Assembly (NCBI RefSeq): GCF_947500255.1
Contig: NZ_CANMRL010000003.1
Coordinates: 310,001-374,000, forward strand
DNA length: 64,000 nucleotides
Source of the DNA: an uncultured Psychroserpens sp.
GTDB lineage: Bacteria > Bacteroidota > Bacteroidia > Flavobacteriales > Flavobacteriaceae
Direction of reading: 5' to 3'
The notes beneath the pieces were generated by a model, which searched no databases, was not told the DNA's origin, and saw nothing but the letters and a program-made list of their open reading frames with translations. The position numbers were made by a program, and so were the translations under genes. The stretch's first letter is position 1; every line of letters starts with the position of its first letter. Positions 1 through 9,746 of this stretch are shown one piece after another.

Positions 1-1
1 A

Positions 2-1087
2 CGCATCTCTAAGCATGGTCGTGACGAGTTCTATAAAGGTGAAACTGCAAAGCAACTTGTGACATTTCTTAATGAGAAAGGCGGCATTATTACCTCCGAA
101 GACCTTGCTCTATACGAAGCTCAATGGCGCGATCCTATTCGATTTGCCTATGACGATCTTACTATCATTTCGATGTCACCACCTTCGAGTGGAGGACTTT
201 GTCTTGCACAAATTATGAAAATGACAGAGCCTTTTGATGTAAGCCAATATGATCAAAATAGCTTAGAAGCCATTCAAGTTATGGTTGAAGCCGAAAAACA
301 AGCCTATGCTGATCGCAGCTATTATTTAGGCGATCCAGATTTTGTAAACATACCAATAGATAAGCTTCTTGACCACTCCTATCTCAATAATCGAATGCAG
401 CATTTTTCGTTTGACAAGCCAACACCTTCAGACTCGATTTCCTATGGAACACTGCCTAACTATACCATGGAAATAAGAGACAACATCTCGTATCAAGAAC
501 ACGACGAAACGACGCATTATTCTATTGTTGACCAGTTTGGAAATGCAGTGGCAGTTACCACAACACTCAATGGTGCCTATGGCTCAAAACTCTATGCTGA
601 AAATCTAGGCTTTTTCCTAAATAACGAAATGGATGATTTTAGTAGTAAACCTGGTGTTCCAAATGTTTACGGACTCCTAGGTGGAAAAGCCAATGCCATT
701 GCGCCACAAAAACGAATGCTAAGTGCGATGACACCAACTATTGTAGAAAAGAACGACCAACTCTATATGGTTGTAGGAACACCTGGTGGCTCAACAATCA
801 TTACCTCTGTATTTCAAACCATACTCAACGTACATGAATTTGGAATGACTATGCATGACGCTGTAAATTCACCACGTTTTCATCACCAATGGCTACCCGA
901 AGAAATACGAATGGAACCTAATCGCTTTGATGATTCACTTTTAGAACAACTAGAGAACTTAGGCTATACCATAAATGAAACACGTACACCTGTAATAGGA
1001 AAAGTAGATGCCATTCTTATCTTAAATGATGGAACTTTAGAAGGTGGTGCAGACTCTAGAGGTGATGATACTGCTGTAGGGTTTTGA
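2..1087 (+). CDS. gamma-glutamyltransferase (C-terminal part; gene begins upstream of window)
   Basis: Open frame continues upstream of the listed start to base 2 (RISKHGRDEFYKGETAKQLV). Motifs DETTHYSIVDQFGNAVAVTTTLN and GTPGGSTIITSVFQTILNV are typical of the family. Confidence 0.92.
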   Translation, partial: RISKHGRDEFYKGETAKQLVTFLNEKGGIITSEDLALYEAQWRDPIRFAYDDLTIISMSPPSSGGLCLAQIMKMTEPFDVSQYDQNSLEAIQVMVEAEKQAYADRSYYLGDPDFVNIPIDKLLDHSYLNNRMQHFSFDKPTPSDSISYGTLPNYTMEIRDNISYQEHDETTHYSIVDQFGNAVAVTTTLNGAYGSKLYAENLGFFLNNEMDDFSSKPGVPNVYGLLGGKANAIAPQKRMLSAMTPTIVEKNDQLYMVVGTPGGSTIITSVFQTILNVHEFGMTMHDAVNSPRFHHQWLPEEIRMEPNRFDDSLLEQLENLGYTINETRTPVIGKVDAILILNDGTLEGGADSRGDDTAVGF

Positions 1088-1139
1088 TTTATAGGTTATA
1101 TAACTAGTTATCGTAAGTAGACAATAAAACTCAAAACAA

Positions 1140-1442
1140 ATGATTGCAAGAATCTGGAAAGGAAAAACGAAAATTGAGCATTTGGAAGAATATACTGATT
1201 TTATGAAAGTCAGAGCAATACCTGATTATTCTAAGGTTGATGGATTTATTAAATTAATTTTTTTAAAACGAACAGATCATAATTTTGCATATTTTGACTT
1301 AATCACTTTTTGGAAAAATATGGATGTAATTAAGGGGTTTGCTGGTAATGATTTTGAAAAAGCCAAATACTACCCTGAAGATAAAAATTATTTAATCGAT
1401 TTTCCCGAAAACGTTATTCATTATGAAGTATTCGCTGAATAA
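1140..1442 (+). CDS. antibiotic biosynthesis monooxygenase (ABM)-like small protein
   Basis: 100 aa ORF, MIARIWKGKTKIEHLEEYTDFM.. typical ABM-type ferredoxin-like fold sequence. Confidence 0.6.
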   Translation: MIARIWKGKTKIEHLEEYTDFMKVRAIPDYSKVDGFIKLIFLKRTDHNFAYFDLITFWKNMDVIKGFAGNDFEKAKYYPEDKNYLIDFPENVIHYEVFAE

Positions 1443-1520
1443 ACAATAATAAACTTCAGAATGAAATTAATCAAAAGTGTATTTAAAATTACTTGTGGCT
1501 GGGATAATCTTGATCACCAA

Positions 1521-1600
1521 ATATAGTGTTTAATATAACTCGTTGAATTCTACTAAATTTCAATGCTCCTCGTTCTTTTTTACTAACTTGCCTTCAAACA
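1521..1600. repeat. degenerate copy of the attC-like intergenic repeat (type C interior)
   Basis: tagtgtttaat..gaattct..aaattt..ctcctcgttcttttttactaactt..cttcaaa aligns by eye to the repeat at 50651-50778. Confidence 0.6.
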
Positions 1601-1613
1601 ATATTAGCCATAT

Positions 1614-2333
1614 ATGTACAGACTTATATTTTTAATACTTATACTTTCTGTTTCGGCTGATGCACAGACGTTTAAAGAAAAATTTGTTACCGATTTTTGT
1701 CAATGCTTTGATAACAACATAAAAAAAGTATCTGAAGACACCAATCTATCCCTTCTTAAAAAATGTATTACCAATACGCTAGAGGCAAACAAAAAAGAAT
1801 TTACCGACTATATCATCAAAGATATAGATACCACTATTATAGAGAGTGAATTATATGAAGATGGCTATGCTTATGGTTACGCCTATGGTCAAAAGTTTTA
1901 TGGCGACATACAAGAACAATTGGTTAATGATTGTGATTCTTATTATCAATATACTTCGGAATTAAGCTCGTTCATGAAAAAAAATATGGAGAAAGGCGTT
2001 ACTCAAAAGAACGTAGATTCCTTAACGCGTTTAATCAATAAAGATTCATTAAATATTGCCTTAATATGGGAAAGAGGAGCAAATAAAATTGGTTTAAAGA
2101 AGTACAAATCGGCCCAGTCTGATTTTAAATACTGCTTATCAAAGGATGTAAATTATATTCCAGCAATGTTTTTTCTCGCGTGGTCTTATCACTTACAAGG
2201 GGATTTTAAAAATGCAATACTCACCTATCAAAATGTTCTAAATCAAAAATCAGAATTAGGATCAATTGGAGATATTACAAAAATATATTTAGCAACTTTG
2301 AAAAGAAAATTAAGAGATAAAAAAAACAACTAA
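1614..2333 (+). CDS. secreted hypothetical protein with C-terminal TPR-like segment
   Basis: Signal peptide MYRLIFLILILSVSADAQ; TPR-like repeat near the C-terminus. Confidence 0.7.
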   Translation: MYRLIFLILILSVSADAQTFKEKFVTDFCQCFDNNIKKVSEDTNLSLLKKCITNTLEANKKEFTDYIIKDIDTTIIESELYEDGYAYGYAYGQKFYGDIQEQLVNDCDSYYQYTSELSSFMKKNMEKGVTQKNVDSLTRLINKDSLNIALIWERGANKIGLKKYKSAQSDFKYCLSKDVNYIPAMFFLAWSYHLQGDFKNAILTYQNVLNQKSELGSIGDITKIYLATLKRKLRDKKNN

Positions 2334-2355
2334 CAACGTCGAAGTTAATTTAAGA

Positions 2356-2805
2356 ATGAACAAACTTCAAATCAAAGTTCTGGTAACTAAAAAAGATGGC
2401 TTAAATAAATCAGTAGCGAAAATTATAATCGATGGAACTGATTTGATCGAGTTATTAGTCGAATTCGAAAAGCCCTTAGCAAAAAAAGAAGGCAGCCCAG
2501 ATATAGCTGGACAATATGAAGGGCTTAGCCCATCAACTCTTTATAAAAATTTACTCAATGCTCCTGATAACTCTAACTCTCAAGACAATAAATCTGACAT
2601 TCTTGATTGTGAATGTGGTGTTTGGGGATGCTGGTCTTTCATGACCAGAATTGAAACTATTAATAACAAAATTATTTGGACTGACTTTGAGCAATTACAT
2701 AGAGGCAAGAAAAGTTATAATCACTGGGATTATTCCAAATTTGGACCATTCGAATTTAACCTATCTGAATATAATTATCAACTTGATAAATTAAAAACGC
2801 AATGA
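2356..2805 (+). CDS. hypothetical protein
   Basis: 149 aa ORF overlapping the next CDS by 4 nt; CECGVWGCW motif. Confidence 0.65.
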   Translation: MNKLQIKVLVTKKDGLNKSVAKIIIDGTDLIELLVEFEKPLAKKEGSPDIAGQYEGLSPSTLYKNLLNAPDNSNSQDNKSDILDCECGVWGCWSFMTRIETINNKIIWTDFEQLHRGKKSYNHWDYSKFGPFEFNLSEYNYQLDKLKTQ

Positions 2806-3359
2806 AACTAAATACAATGAAACACCTATTGACCTTAACTTCAATAATTTTATATTCTTCATTTATATCACCACTGTTTGCCCAACAAAATGAGTTTATC
2901 ACAGACTATTTAGAACGATTGGAAAACTCCCGAAAATATTTAATTCTTGTCGCAGAGACTATGCCCGAAGACAAATATAATTTTAAAGCAACACCAGAAT
3001 CAATGAGTTTTGCTGAAAATTTAATGCATATAGGCTGGGCTATGGATTGGCATTGCCAATCGCTGTTGGGTGGACGCGAGGCAAGAGATTGGAATACTGA
3101 CACCGAACTTAAGGTAGCCAAAAAATCTAAAAAAGAGATGATTGCCACAATTGACAAAACATTTAATAAAACTATTGAGTTTATTACAAAATTTGACATC
3201 ACTAAACTTAAAGACAGGTTAGACTATTTAGGCTTAAATAGAACAAAAAGGCAAATTTTACTATTACTAACTGATCATATAACGCATCACAGAGGTCAAA
3301 TGCTAGTTTATATGCGGCTTAATGGATTAAAACCACCCAGATATATCCTCTACCAGTAG
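2802..3359 (+). CDS. DinB family protein
   Basis: Signal peptide then DinB-like four-helix pattern, LLLLTDHITHHRGQMLVYMRLNGLKPP. Confidence 0.85.
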   Translation: MKLNTMKHLLTLTSIILYSSFISPLFAQQNEFITDYLERLENSRKYLILVAETMPEDKYNFKATPESMSFAENLMHIGWAMDWHCQSLLGGREARDWNTDTELKVAKKSKKEMIATIDKTFNKTIEFITKFDITKLKDRLDYLGLNRTKRQILLLLTDHITHHRGQMLVYMRLNGLKPPRYILYQ

Positions 3360-3473
3360 TGTTATGATGAGATAGAAATAAAATTATACTCATATATACA
3401 TTGTAATTTACAGTTAGTAAAAATTAACAACACTCCTAGTCACTACATACATTTCTTAATAAAAAAATTGCGC

Positions 3474-3513
3474 AAGTAAATACTTTCGTATATATTTGCA
3501 AGTAATCACTTGC
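3474..3513. promoter_or_regulatory. candidate ArsR-type operator: two related dyads around a TAnnTTTG promoter
   Basis: AAGTAAATACTT (3474-3485) and GCAAGTAATCACTTGC (3498-3513) flank TATATTTG (3491-3498) upstream of the ArsR-family ORF. Confidence 0.55.
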
Positions 3514-3529
3514 TTATTAAATAAAAATT

Positions 3530-3859
3530 ATGAAAAGAGATGTCTTCAATGCTATAGCAGATCCTACAAGAAGAAGCATACTTATGTCGCTTACAAATGA
3601 ATCACAAAATGTCAACGCACTGGCAAATAAGTTTGATATGACCAGACAAGCAGTATCATTACATATTAAATATCTTCAAGAATGTGGTGTCATCACTATA
3701 AAAAAAGAAGGTCGGGAACGTCACTGTAACCTCGACGTTCAAAAACTAACAGAAATCGCCGATTGGCTTGAACCTTTTAGAAAAATGTGGACAGCGAAGT
3801 TTAATCAACTTAACATCGTATTGGACGAATTACAATCTAAACCTAATGACAAATTATAA
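3530..3859 (+). CDS. ArsR-family winged-helix transcriptional regulator
   Basis: AIADPTRRSILMSL..MTRQAVSLHIKYLQECGVI. Confidence 0.9.
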   Translation: MKRDVFNAIADPTRRSILMSLTNESQNVNALANKFDMTRQAVSLHIKYLQECGVITIKKEGRERHCNLDVQKLTEIADWLEPFRKMWTAKFNQLNIVLDELQSKPNDKL

Positions 3860-3870
3860 ACACAACAATC

Positions 3871-4311
3871 ATGGATAATAAACCATTAATAATTGAACAA
3901 GAATTCAATGCGCCATTAGAACTTGTTTGGCGTGCCATCACCGAAAAGGAATTAATGAAAAAATGGTATTTTGATATCTCCGATTTCAAACCAGAAGTGG
4001 GCTGTAAGTTTCATTTTGAAGGTGGCGAAGAAGACAAGCGATATATGCATTTATGTGAAGTATTGGAAGTCATTCCAAATAAAAAGCTCAAGTTCTCATG
4101 GGCATATGAAGGCTATACCGGAATATCTTTTGTGACCTTCAAATTATCATCTGATGGCAAAAAAACCAAAGTAAAGCTCATACACGAAGGGATTGAAACA
4201 TTCACAAACCCTGACTTTAAAAGAGACAATTTTGTTGGAGGATGGAAATACCTTATTCACGAATCCCTAAAAGAATATTTAGAAAATGGTAAAGCACTTA
4301 GATATTGGTAA
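3871..4311 (+). CDS. SRPBCC / AHSA1 domain protein
   Basis: IEQEFNAPLELVWRAITEKELMKKWYF; adjacent to an ArsR regulator, as is common for this family. Confidence 0.88.
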   Translation: MDNKPLIIEQEFNAPLELVWRAITEKELMKKWYFDISDFKPEVGCKFHFEGGEEDKRYMHLCEVLEVIPNKKLKFSWAYEGYTGISFVTFKLSSDGKKTKVKLIHEGIETFTNPDFKRDNFVGGWKYLIHESLKEYLENGKALRYW

Positions 4312-4596
4312 CCTAAAAGTAGAACACATAAAGTTTAATATTAAAGTTTGCTAAATTAGTTCCTTAGCAATACTAACAATTACGTGCTATATATAATAAG
4401 CGGAGCATCACGGTCTTTCCCGATCGTGATGGTGAAAAAATATTAGTAAAAAAGAAATACCATATCTATCTCTTGTCATAACAAAAAAATGTAGCAGAGT
4501 TGATCATGAGGATTGTGTACTCTTAAAATTCTGTGAATTTAACGTATTGCCGTTTTCTTTTTTCTAAATTAGTACGTCAGCTTTTATTAAACGACC

Positions 4597-5793
4597 ATGC
4601 ACTCTAAATTTTTCTTTTTCATTTTAATATCTATGTTGGTACAAACAACATATAGTCAAATCATAAAAACAAATACTAACGTTGGTGAAACTATAACTCT
4701 CAAATCAGAAATACTCAAAGAAAACCGAGAAATTCAAATTTTTCTACCAGACTCCTATCAAGAAACCGATAACACCTATCCTGTTCTTTATGTATTAGAT
4801 GGACAACGCTATTTTTTACATGCTGTAAGTTTGCATAAAACCTTTGTCGGATTTAGGCAAACTCCCGAATTTATTATTGTCGGAATTACTAAAAAGCAAT
4901 CTGAAAGAAATAGAAATTTCAGTTCCAATGCTAAAACCTTTTTAAATGCTATAGAACAAGACATCATTCAATACGTAGATACTAACTATCGAACGTCTGA
5001 GGATCGTCTTCTTTTTGGATGGGCTTATGCAGGTGGCTTTACCATAGAAGCCTTGATCAATAAACCAAACTTGTTTAATGCATACATTGCAGCTAGTCCG
5101 TTTCCTGCAAGCGAAAAAATAAATGCAGTCGATAGTTTGATTTCTCACAACACAAATTTTGATAAGCTATTGTACTTCACATCCGATATAAATGAAGGTG
5201 TTGTTAGAGATGGAACTATTGCATTAAATGAGCTCTTAATAAACAAGGCTCCAGAATCTATGAGATGGAATTTTAGAGAATTCATAGGTGAAGAACATAT
5301 ATCAACTCCCTTTTCTACACTCTATCATGGTATGATTACATATTTTGAGTATTACCCCGAATTACAATTCAATACACTTAAAGAGTTTTTGAATGCTGGC
5401 GGACTGGAGAGCGTATACAGTTATTATCAAAAACGCGCTTCGAGATATGGGTTTCCAGCCGAACTATCAGATTGGACGATGTTTAGCATTACAAGAAATG
5501 CAATGAGAGCTGATGATTTTGAACAATTTGATAAATTAGTCAATACATTTCAACCTACAGATTTTATGTCCAGATTGAGAGTAAGTAGGGCTTGCTCAAT
5601 TGCTGAATTTTATTTAAAACACAAACAGTATGATAGAGCCATTGACCTCTTCAACCTCTTGGCAGAAAAGCATCCTAACGCTGTACAACCTCTCTATGGT
5701 TTAGGTGACACCTACAAAGCTTTAAAAAAGGAAAGAAAATCCTCTTTATATTATAAAAAAGCTGAAAAATTATCTAAAACGAATTCTAATTAA
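4597..5793 (+). CDS. putative esterase (alpha/beta hydrolase) with C-terminal TPR
   Basis: Signal peptide; VLYVLDGQRYF, LFGWAYAGG; TPR-like C-terminus. Confidence 0.85.
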   Translation: MHSKFFFFILISMLVQTTYSQIIKTNTNVGETITLKSEILKENREIQIFLPDSYQETDNTYPVLYVLDGQRYFLHAVSLHKTFVGFRQTPEFIIVGITKKQSERNRNFSSNAKTFLNAIEQDIIQYVDTNYRTSEDRLLFGWAYAGGFTIEALINKPNLFNAYIAASPFPASEKINAVDSLISHNTNFDKLLYFTSDINEGVVRDGTIALNELLINKAPESMRWNFREFIGEEHISTPFSTLYHGMITYFEYYPELQFNTLKEFLNAGGLESVYSYYQKRASRYGFPAELSDWTMFSITRNAMRADDFEQFDKLVNTFQPTDFMSRLRVSRACSIAEFYLKHKQYDRAIDLFNLLAEKHPNAVQPLYGLGDTYKALKKERKSSLYYKKAEKLSKTNSN

Positions 5794-5822
5794 TAACTAG
5801 AAAATAAAAATATCGACCATAA

Positions 5823-6404
5823 ATGGATATGAACCCACTAGAAAAATTTAAGCAATGGCATACGGCATATACAAAAATGTCTACTAACAAACTCCCCTCA
5901 GCTTGCTGCTTAACCTCAATGAGTAGTGATGGCTATCCCAACTCGAGATTTGTTTCCCTTAAAGAAATCATTGAGAATATGTTTGTGATAACTGGATCAC
6001 TCGCCTCTAGAAAAGGAATAGAATTATTAGCTAACCCAAAGGCATCCCTTACATTTTGGTGGCCAGAGACTCAACAGCAAATAAGAATTCAAGGTGATGC
6101 TTCTCAAATTGATCACACACTTGCCGATACTTATTTTAAAGGAAGACATAAAGAAGCCCAAATAGTGAGTCACATCTGTCAGCAAGGTATTGAAATTGAT
6201 AATATAACTGACTTGACCTCTTTATTTGAAAAGAAAAAAAAAGAATACAAAAATGCCGACGTCCCCAAACCAAATGATTGGTCTGGGTTTTATATAGACC
6301 CAAAGCGTATTGAATTTATGGAATTCAAAAGCAATCGATTTCATTACAGAGAATTATATACAAAAGAACAGAACGGCTGGAGCAAAATGATTTTACAGCC
6401 TTAA
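5823..6404 (+). CDS. pdxH: pyridoxamine 5'-phosphate oxidase family protein
   Basis: ACCLTSMSSDGYPNSRFVSLKE..FYIDPKRIEFMEFKSNRFHYRELYT. Confidence 0.8.
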   Translation: MDMNPLEKFKQWHTAYTKMSTNKLPSACCLTSMSSDGYPNSRFVSLKEIIENMFVITGSLASRKGIELLANPKASLTFWWPETQQQIRIQGDASQIDHTLADTYFKGRHKEAQIVSHICQQGIEIDNITDLTSLFEKKKKEYKNADVPKPNDWSGFYIDPKRIEFMEFKSNRFHYRELYTKEQNGWSKMILQP

Positions 6405-6493
6405 TTTGCTTTTTAACAATTCCCAGCTAAAACCCTCTTTTCATTTTCGTATCTTTAGGTTTATAATTAACATCCGTTAAAACCAACCACAAC

Positions 6494-9400
6494 ATGAAAC
6501 GATTACTCATCGCCTTTTTAGGCATGTGCACTATTGTAGCTTCTGCACAAACCAAACTATTACGCCAACCCACATTACATGGAAACGATGTGGTCTTTAT
6601 TTATGCTAATGACCTATGGAAAGCATCAACTTCTGGAGGAACAGCCATAAGACTCACAAGTGATGATGGTTATGAATTGAGTCCGCACTTCTCCAACGAT
6701 GGAAAATGGATTGCGTTCTCTGCACAGTACGACGGAAATTTCGATGTCTTTATTATTCCGAGCCAAGGTGGAGAACCTAAACGACTTACTTATCACTCTG
6801 CTGGTGATTTTGTTGAAGGCTGGACACCAGATGGCGATATTCTATTTCGTTCTAATCGTGAAGGTCGCCCTACACAAACCAATAAATTTTTCACAGTATC
6901 TACCAAAGGTGGATTGCCAAAAGCCATGGATATTCCTCGAGCAGCTTTTGGTGAAATTTCAGCAGATGGAAAACATATAGCATATACACCAATCACGTCT
7001 TGGGATGCAGAATGGCGTAATTATCGCGGTGGTCAAGCCATGCCAATCTGGATTGTCAACCTAAAGACCAAAGATCTCATTACAACACCTCAGTTAGATA
7101 AAGAACGTCACTTGTATCCTGTTTGGTTAAATGGTATCGTTTACTACTTGTCTGAACGCGATTATACCAGTAATATTTGGTCATTTGATCCAAAAACAAA
7201 AACCGAAAAACAACTAACGTTTCATAAAAAATTCGATGTTAAAAGCTTAGATGCTAGTTCCAGTATGATCGTTTATGAACAAGGTGGAATGCTGCATATA
7301 CTCAACCCTTCAAATGGGACAACACAAACATTAAACATTGATGTTAAAGCCGATTTAAACTTCTCACGTACGCGATGGGAAAATGTATCTGGCAGACAAT
7401 TGACAAATCCTAATGTTTCTCCTAAAGGAAAGCGTGCTGTCTTTGAGCATCGTGGTGATATTTTTACAGTACCAAAAGAAAATGGTACATGGCGCAACTT
7501 AACGAACTCTTCAGGAGTTGCCGATCGTGCTCCAATATGGTCACCTAAAGGGGATAAAATCGCTTGGTTTTCTGATAAAAGTGGAGAATATCAAATGATT
7601 ATTGCTGATCAAGATGGTCAAAACCAATCGAGCATCAAACTCCCAAATAATACGTTTTACTTTCAACCAGATTGGTCTCCAGATGGTAAATACATTGCTT
7701 ATACAGATACCGATTTCAATATTTGGGTCATGAATTTAGACTCTAAGAAAGCTGTTAAGGCCGATACTGAAGGTTATGCTCACCCAAACCGTTCAATGAA
7801 CCCTGTTTGGTCTCCAGATAGTAAATGGATTGCTTATGCCAAACAAAATAACAGCAATTTTAAATCTATATATGCCTATAACGTCGACACAAAAACGGTA
7901 ATTCCTATTACCGATCCTATTGCAGACGCCATTAGTCCTGTTTGGGATGCTTCTGGAAAGTATTTGTATACATTGGCAAGTACTAATTACGGTTTGGCAA
8001 CAGGTTGGTTAGACATGAGTTCGTACGACCCAGAAACAACACGTAGTTTATATGCTGTAGTATTAAGTGCTTCTGATAAAGCACCTAATCATATCAAAAC
8101 AGATGAAGAAGAAGTAAAAAAAGAAACGAAAAAGGATGATAAAGCTTCCGAAGATAAAAAAGAAGATAAAGCCACTGGTGTAACTGTGACTATTGATACT
8201 AATGGTTTATTTGATAGAGCTGTTGCACTAAGTCTGCCTAATGGCAATTATGTTGCTTTGGCTAAAGCACCAAAAGGTCATGTCTTTGTTGCCGAAGCTG
8301 TTGATGGTGGAAACGGTGTGAAAATTCATAATTATGATACTGAAAAAGATAAAGCTGAAGATTTTGCAGATGGTATTCAGCAAATGATTGTTTCTGAAGA
8401 TCGAAATTCTATACTCATAAATAAAGGCGGACAATGGGCTATTTCTGGGACAAAAGGAAAACCAAATGTTTCAAAAGATAAGATCGCTACCAACCTTAAA
8501 ATTAAGGTTAATCCTAAAGAGGAATACAAACAAATCTTTAAAGAAGGATGGCGTTATATGCGTGACTTTCTCTATGTAGATAATGTACATGGTGCACCTT
8601 GGGACGATGTGTATAAATGGTATTCGCCATGGATTGATCATGTTCGTCATAGAACCGATTTGAATTATGTTGTCGATATCATGAGTGGTGAAGTTGCTAT
8701 CGGACATTCGTATGTGTCTGGTGGTGATATGCCAAATGTAGGTTTTGTTCCTGTTGGTTTAATTGGTGCAGATATAAAAGCAGCCAATGGTTATTATCAA
8801 ATCACAAAAATTTATTCTGGCGAACGTTGGAATCCTGGTACCGATGCGCCTCTCGCTCAACCTGGAATGAATATCAATGAAGGTGATTATATTTTAGCAA
8901 TCAATGGTACTAATGTATCTGCAAATGTCAATCCGTATCAACTACTTGAACAAACTGCTGGTCGCGAAATCAATATCACAATAAATAATAAACCTTCTAT
9001 GGATGGCGCAAAAACCCATCTCATTAAACCGGTAAGAAGTGAGCGTAACCTTCGTTACGTCGATTGGGTTGAAGGCAATCGTCGTAAGGTTGATGAACTT
9101 TCTAACGGCAAATTAGCCTATATCTATGTGCCTAATACAGGTGGTGGTGGTTTCACATCATTTAATCGCTATTACTTCTCACAACAAGATAAAAAGGGAG
9201 CTATTATTGATGAACGTAACAATGGCGGTGGTTCTGCTGCCGACTATATGATTGATATTATGAATCGTAAACTCTTCGGATATTTTAATAGTAAGACCGA
9301 AAGTAACAGACCATGGACGACTCCTATGGCAGGAATTTGGGGACCAAAAGTAATGATCATCAATGAGCGTGCTGGTTCTGGAGGTGATTTATTGCCTTAC

Positions 9401-9745
9401 ATGTTCAAAATGGCAGATATAGGACCCTTAGTTGGCACAAGAACTTGGGGAGGACTTGTTGGAACTTGGGATACACCTCGTTTTATTGATGGTGGACGTA
9501 TGGTGGCTCCTCGTGGCGGATTTTATGATGTCGACGGAAATTGGGCTGTTGAAGGTGAAGGGATTGCTCCAGATATTGAAGTGATTCAGCATCCAAAATT
9601 AGTACTTCAAGGTAAAGACCCACAATTAGAACGTGCCGTCGAAGAAGCCATGAAAGCATTGAAAAATAATGAGTTTGAATTAAAGCCTGAACCTGCACCA
9701 CCTATAAGATCTATGCGTCCTAAAGGTTATAAAAACGACAACTAA
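6494..9745 (+). CDS. tricorn protease homolog / S41 family peptidase with WD40-like beta-propeller, PDZ
   Basis: Propeller repeats (WSPDGKYIAYTDTD), PDZ and S41 motif NERAGSGGDLLPYMFK. Confidence 0.93.
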   Translation: MKRLLIAFLGMCTIVASAQTKLLRQPTLHGNDVVFIYANDLWKASTSGGTAIRLTSDDGYELSPHFSNDGKWIAFSAQYDGNFDVFIIPSQGGEPKRLTYHSAGDFVEGWTPDGDILFRSNREGRPTQTNKFFTVSTKGGLPKAMDIPRAAFGEISADGKHIAYTPITSWDAEWRNYRGGQAMPIWIVNLKTKDLITTPQLDKERHLYPVWLNGIVYYLSERDYTSNIWSFDPKTKTEKQLTFHKKFDVKSLDASSSMIVYEQGGMLHILNPSNGTTQTLNIDVKADLNFSRTRWENVSGRQLTNPNVSPKGKRAVFEHRGDIFTVPKENGTWRNLTNSSGVADRAPIWSPKGDKIAWFSDKSGEYQMIIADQDGQNQSSIKLPNNTFYFQPDWSPDGKYIAYTDTDFNIWVMNLDSKKAVKADTEGYAHPNRSMNPVWSPDSKWIAYAKQNNSNFKSIYAYNVDTKTVIPITDPIADAISPVWDASGKYLYTLASTNYGLATGWLDMSSYDPETTRSLYAVVLSASDKAPNHIKTDEEEVKKETKKDDKASEDKKEDKATGVTVTIDTNGLFDRAVALSLPNGNYVALAKAPKGHVFVAEAVDGGNGVKIHNYDTEKDKAEDFADGIQQMIVSEDRNSILINKGGQWAISGTKGKPNVSKDKIATNLKIKVNPKEEYKQIFKEGWRYMRDFLYVDNVHGAPWDDVYKWYSPWIDHVRHRTDLNYVVDIMSGEVAIGHSYVSGGDMPNVGFVPVGLIGADIKAANGYYQITKIYSGERWNPGTDAPLAQPGMNINEGDYILAINGTNVSANVNPYQLLEQTAGREINITINNKPSMDGAKTHLIKPVRSERNLRYVDWVEGNRRKVDELSNGKLAYIYVPNTGGGGFTSFNRYYFSQQDKKGAIIDERNNGGGSAADYMIDIMNRKLFGYFNSKTESNRPWTTPMAGIWGPKVMIINERAGSGGDLLPYMFKMADIGPLVGTRTWGGLVGTWDTPRFIDGGRMVAPRGGFYDVDGNWAVEGEGIAPDIEVIQHPKLVLQGKDPQLERAVEEAMKALKNNEFELKPEPAPPIRSMRPKGYKNDN

Positions 9746-9746
9746 T

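Noticed and set aside
4400-4432. Hairpin catcacggtctttcccgatcgtgatg as a novel structured RNA
   Set aside because: Short stem with a large loop and one G-T position in a spacer; more likely a terminator-like or chance structure, not enough to call.
4549-4576. ttttcttttttctaaattagt near 4560 and ttttctaaattagta near 29776 as repeat copies
   Set aside because: They share only the AT-rich CTAAATTAGT stretch with the type A interior and lack both arms; could be chance in AT-rich DNA.
6494-9745. Large propeller-PDZ-S41 protein as novel
   Set aside because: Fits the known tricorn-like peptidase family common in Bacteroidota.
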